The notes beneath the pieces were generated by a model that worked only from the letters and a program-made list of their open reading frames with translations, was not told the origin of the DNA and made no database searches. Both the position numbers and the translations under genes were made by a program. From Oceanospirillaceae bacterium (GTDB taxonomy: Bacteria > Pseudomonadota > Gammaproteobacteria > Pseudomonadales > Balneatricaceae), in the NCBI GenBank assembly GCA_023954795.1, contig JAGSHA010000141.1:1-7831 (forward strand): a DNA stretch of 7,831 nt. The letters run 5' to 3'. Below are positions 6,297 through 7,831 of the stretch, one piece after another; the stretch's first letter is position 1; every line of letters starts with the position of its first letter.

Positions 6297-6338
6297 CTCT
6301 GTACACACCCTAAAAACCGGGACTTCAGGAGATACGTT

Positions 6339-6848
6339 ATGTCTGCGTTGTTGAATAAACTTAAAGGCGATGGAGCCGCACTGCCGCCAAAGCACCCGCT
6401 GAAGAACATCCTTCTGGCCGGACTGGGTGGTTTCATTGCCATTGCGGTGATCGCAGGTATCGCAGACAACCTTCAGGCAGCACTGGTGCTTGGTTCTTTC
6501 GGTGCCTCATGTGTGCTGGTATTTGGCTTTCCGGACGCCCCCTTTTCACAACCAAGAAACGTGGTCGCCGGACACTTCCTCAGCTCATTGGTCGGTCTGC
6601 TGTTCCTGACACTTTGTGGTCCAACCTGGTGGTCGGTCGCACTGGCCGTAGGCACTGCAATCGCATTGATGATGGCGACGCGTACCGTTCATCCACCCGC
6701 TGGTTCCAATCCGGTGATTGTGTTTTTGACTCAGCCTGCGTGGGACTTTTTGCTGTTTCCCACACTAACAGGCGCGTTACTGCTCGTGGCCGTTGCCCTG
6801 ATATATAACAACATCAGTCGGCAGGCGAGTTATCCAAAGTATTGGTAA
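6339..6848 (+). CDS. HPP-family integral membrane protein
   Basis: This 169-residue inner-membrane protein belongs to the HPP family, named for the motif seen here in TRTVHPPAGSNPV (H118-P119-P120). About four hydrophobic helices are evident: residues 22-43, 46-65, 80-114 (probably two short passes or one long hydrophobic stretch) and 127-155. The other family signature, GSFGASCVLVFGFPDAPFSQPRNVVAGH, spans 52-79. Bacterial HPP proteins have no settled role; plant chloroplast relatives have been linked to nitrite transport, so a small-ion or metabolite transporter is possible but unproven. Start ATG 6339 has an AGGAG site (6327-6331). The gene appears monocistronic, divergent from the TetR repressor, and its promoter is covered by the two operators, so it is the likely regulated target. 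Confidence 0.9.
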   Translation: MSALLNKLKGDGAALPPKHPLKNILLAGLGGFIAIAVIAGIADNLQAALVLGSFGASCVLVFGFPDAPFSQPRNVVAGHFLSSLVGLLFLTLCGPTWWSVALAVGTAIALMMATRTVHPPAGSNPVIVFLTQPAWDFLLFPTLTGALLLVAVALIYNNISRQASYPKYW

Positions 6849-7076
6849 TGGAGTAAGGCAAACCGTAACAGGCCAGGTGAACAGGACCCATCGGACGACT
6901 GTAGGTAGAAATAAGCGGGCTTGATCCGGCCAGCTAAATCGCCTCGCGGACCCGCCCTATCCGGTTATTCTCCGCAATGGCTATGCTTGGCTTTCGGCAG
7001 CTAGCCTTTGGGAATTCGTGCGCTAATGTAGATTTCCAGCGACTGCCTACGCACCCGATAAAACATACAGCCCTTC

Positions 7077-7095
7077 AGACGGAAAGTTACCGTCT
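7077..7095. repeat. Stem-loop in the non-coding region
   Basis: AGACGG (7077-7082) and CCGTCT (7090-7095) form a perfect 6-bp stem with a 7-nt loop. It can be extended across a small internal loop by CCC (7071-7073) and GGG (7098-7100). Confidence 0.5.
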
Positions 7096-7140
7096 TTGGG
7101 CATCAAATAACCGACAAGAGTTTCGCACCTTGCTTACTTC

Positions 7141-7208
7141 AAAAATGGCCTATGCTTGGAATATATGCAGCCGCCATGGAGGTCACTGCCAGCATCCAAC
7201 GATAGGCC
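7141..7208 (-). terminator. Long two-tier hairpin followed by a T-run, terminator-like
   Basis: On the minus strand, GGCCTAT pairs with ATAGGCC (7202-7208 and 7147-7153), and inside it TTGGA pairs with TCCAA across a 2x2 internal loop. After CA comes TTTTT (7141-7145). Inner pairing of GCAG with CTGC is also possible. The structure could end a minus-strand transcript or be the 3' part of a structured RNA. No minus-strand gene upstream of it (to its right) is visible. Confidence 0.35.
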
Positions 7209-7297
7209 GATGACTTACGGGCTACGGCTACCTTATCCAGCCTTTAGTGAGTTATAACGCCACACTGTGCTCCCAGGGAGCGCAAGGTTTCAGGCTC

Positions 7298-7831
7298 ATG
7301 TCTAAGAACACGCTTACAATCCGTGACAACCGCACGGGGAAAACTCTGGATCTAGAGATCCAACAAGGGGTTGCCGGTCCACCCGTGGTGGATATTCGGG
7401 GGCTCTACGGGGAGCTAGGACTCTTCACCCTCGACCCGGGCTATAAATCAACAGCCTCCTGTACCAGCCACATCACCTTTATCGACGGCGAGAAAGGAAT
7501 TCTGCTGTACCGTGGCTATCCCATCGAGCAACTGGCGGAGAAAAGTAGCTTCAGCGAAACCGCTTACTTGTTGATGAAGGGAGAGCTGCCCAATCGTCAG
7601 CAATTTGATGAGTTCAATACACTGCTGACCCAGCACACCATGGTGCACGAACAACTGCTTAACTTCTTCCAAGGCTTTAGGCGTGACGCCCATCCGATGG
7701 CGATTATGGTGGGCGTTGTCGGTGCCCTCTCCGCGTTCTACCACGACTCGCTGGATATCCATGATCCACAACACCGGGAGATTTCAGCGATCAGGTTGCT
7801 TGCGAAGATCCCCACCATCGCAGCAGCCTCC
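7298..7831 (+). CDS. gltA: Citrate synthase (type II), N-terminal part; runs off the window
   Basis: The frame is open from ATG 7298 to the right edge, giving 178 codons of an enzyme usually about 430 residues long. Citrate synthase condenses acetyl-CoA and oxaloacetate to citrate, the entry step of the TCA cycle. Visible hallmarks are LFTLDPGY, STASCTSHITFIDGEKGILLYRGYPIEQLAE, the HTMVHEQ segment, and FRRDAHPMA followed by GALSAFYHDSLDI. The catalytic His and Asp residues lie beyond the window. The ribosome site is poor (AAGG at 7284-7287 at a long 10-nt spacing, or GGGAG further off), so the start could be revised, though the MSKNTLTIRDN opening is typical. Upstream lie a non-coding block and the HPP gene rather than the divergent sdh operon usual in gammaproteobacteria, so it may be a second copy. 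The family call is secure. Confidence 0.93.
   Translation, partial: MSKNTLTIRDNRTGKTLDLEIQQGVAGPPVVDIRGLYGELGLFTLDPGYKSTASCTSHITFIDGEKGILLYRGYPIEQLAEKSSFSETAYLLMKGELPNRQQFDEFNTLLTQHTMVHEQLLNFFQGFRRDAHPMAIMVGVVGALSAFYHDSLDIHDPQHREISAIRLLAKIPTIAAAS

Larger units (their letters stand above)
6849..7297. other. Unassigned 449-bp non-coding region rich in hairpins
   Basis: No convincing protein gene lies between the HPP stop and the citrate synthase start. Longest frames lack ribosome sites and recognisable motifs. Instead there are several stem-loops: 6915-6955 (GCGGG/CCCGC enclosing TCCG/CGGA), 6979-7006 (GGCTA plus GCT paired with AGC plus TAGCC), 7071-7100 (CCC plus AGACGG paired with CCGTCT plus GGG) and 7147-7208. 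ATGGCTATGCTTGG recurs with one extra C at 6977-6990 and 7145-7159. Imperfect inverted ends (GGAGTAAGGCAAACCGTA at 6850-6867; complement of 7223-7238, GGATAAGGTAGCCGTA) could bound a small mobile element. It does not match tmRNA, RNase P RNA, SRP RNA or tRNA as I know them. It may be a structured RNA, a MITE-like element or remnant, or gltA leader. Confidence 0.4.

Noticed and set aside
6977..7213. Plus-strand 78-codon open frame in the non-coding block
   Set aside because: No ribosome site, no recognisable motif, and it overlaps several stem-loops; composition does not look like the neighbouring proteins.
7140..7244. Minus-strand short open stretch with a hydrophobic reading (RWMLAVTSMAAAYIPS)
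   Set aside because: Only about 33 codons between stops with no good start or ribosome site; it coincides with the hairpin and is probably chance, though a relic of a membrane protein cannot be excluded.
6849..7297. tmRNA, RNase P RNA, SRP RNA or tRNA in the non-coding block
   Set aside because: I looked for the tmRNA tag, the RNase P core GAGGAAAGTCC, the SRP tetraloop region and tRNA T-loop sequence on both strands and found none.
7448..7774. Minus-strand 108-codon open frame
   Set aside because: It lies wholly antisense to the clear citrate synthase frame.
1..7831. CRISPR array, prophage or transposase gene
   Set aside because: No regularly spaced repeats, integrase, transposase or phage genes are visible anywhere in the window.

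Overview
The window reads as chromosomal DNA of a free-living, probably marine gammaproteobacterium (Oceanospirillales-like: Marinobacterium, Amphritea, Neptunomonas or similar). This placement is an inference from protein flavour: a TRAP substrate-binding protein, a GlxA/AraC regulator, a short TatA, an HPP membrane protein and a type II citrate synthase. No rRNA or tRNA marker is present. Base composition is moderate and similar across the genes, so no segment stands out as foreign by composition alone.

Layout, left to right. (1) Minus-strand TRAP solute receptor (49-1059), closed by a clear intrinsic terminator at the left edge. (2) A 427-bp AT-rich control region with seven TTACA/TGTAA motifs, two of them in a direct repeat at exactly 20 bp. 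(3) A divergent GlxA-type AraC regulator (best start 1487), ending in a hairpin shared with the convergent tatA. (4) Minus-strand tatA without tatB or tatC, preceded by a universal stress protein gene. (5) A divergent control region with a 12-bp inverted repeat, then a methyl-accepting chemotaxis protein with a large periplasmic sensor (best start 3611). (6) A minus-strand TetR regulator (best start 6208) divergent from an HPP-family membrane protein. Two near-palindromic TAGAC-N6-GTCTA operators lie between them, one filling the spacer of a sigma70-type promoter. (7) A 449-bp non-coding stretch with several hairpins. (8) The first 178 codons of a citrate synthase running off the right edge.

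How the genes fit together. The AraC-type regulator probably controls the divergent TRAP receptor in response to a small nutrient. The MCP could serve chemotaxis toward a nutrient. TetR plus HPP forms a compact self-contained repressor/target pair whose operator resembles the NemR box, and whose regulator has a Cys in the same GC motif as the redox Cys of NemR.

Most of the window is ordinary accessory and housekeeping content. The two places I would look at first are the TetR/HPP operator and the structured non-coding block at 6849-7297. I could not assign the latter to any RNA or element I know.
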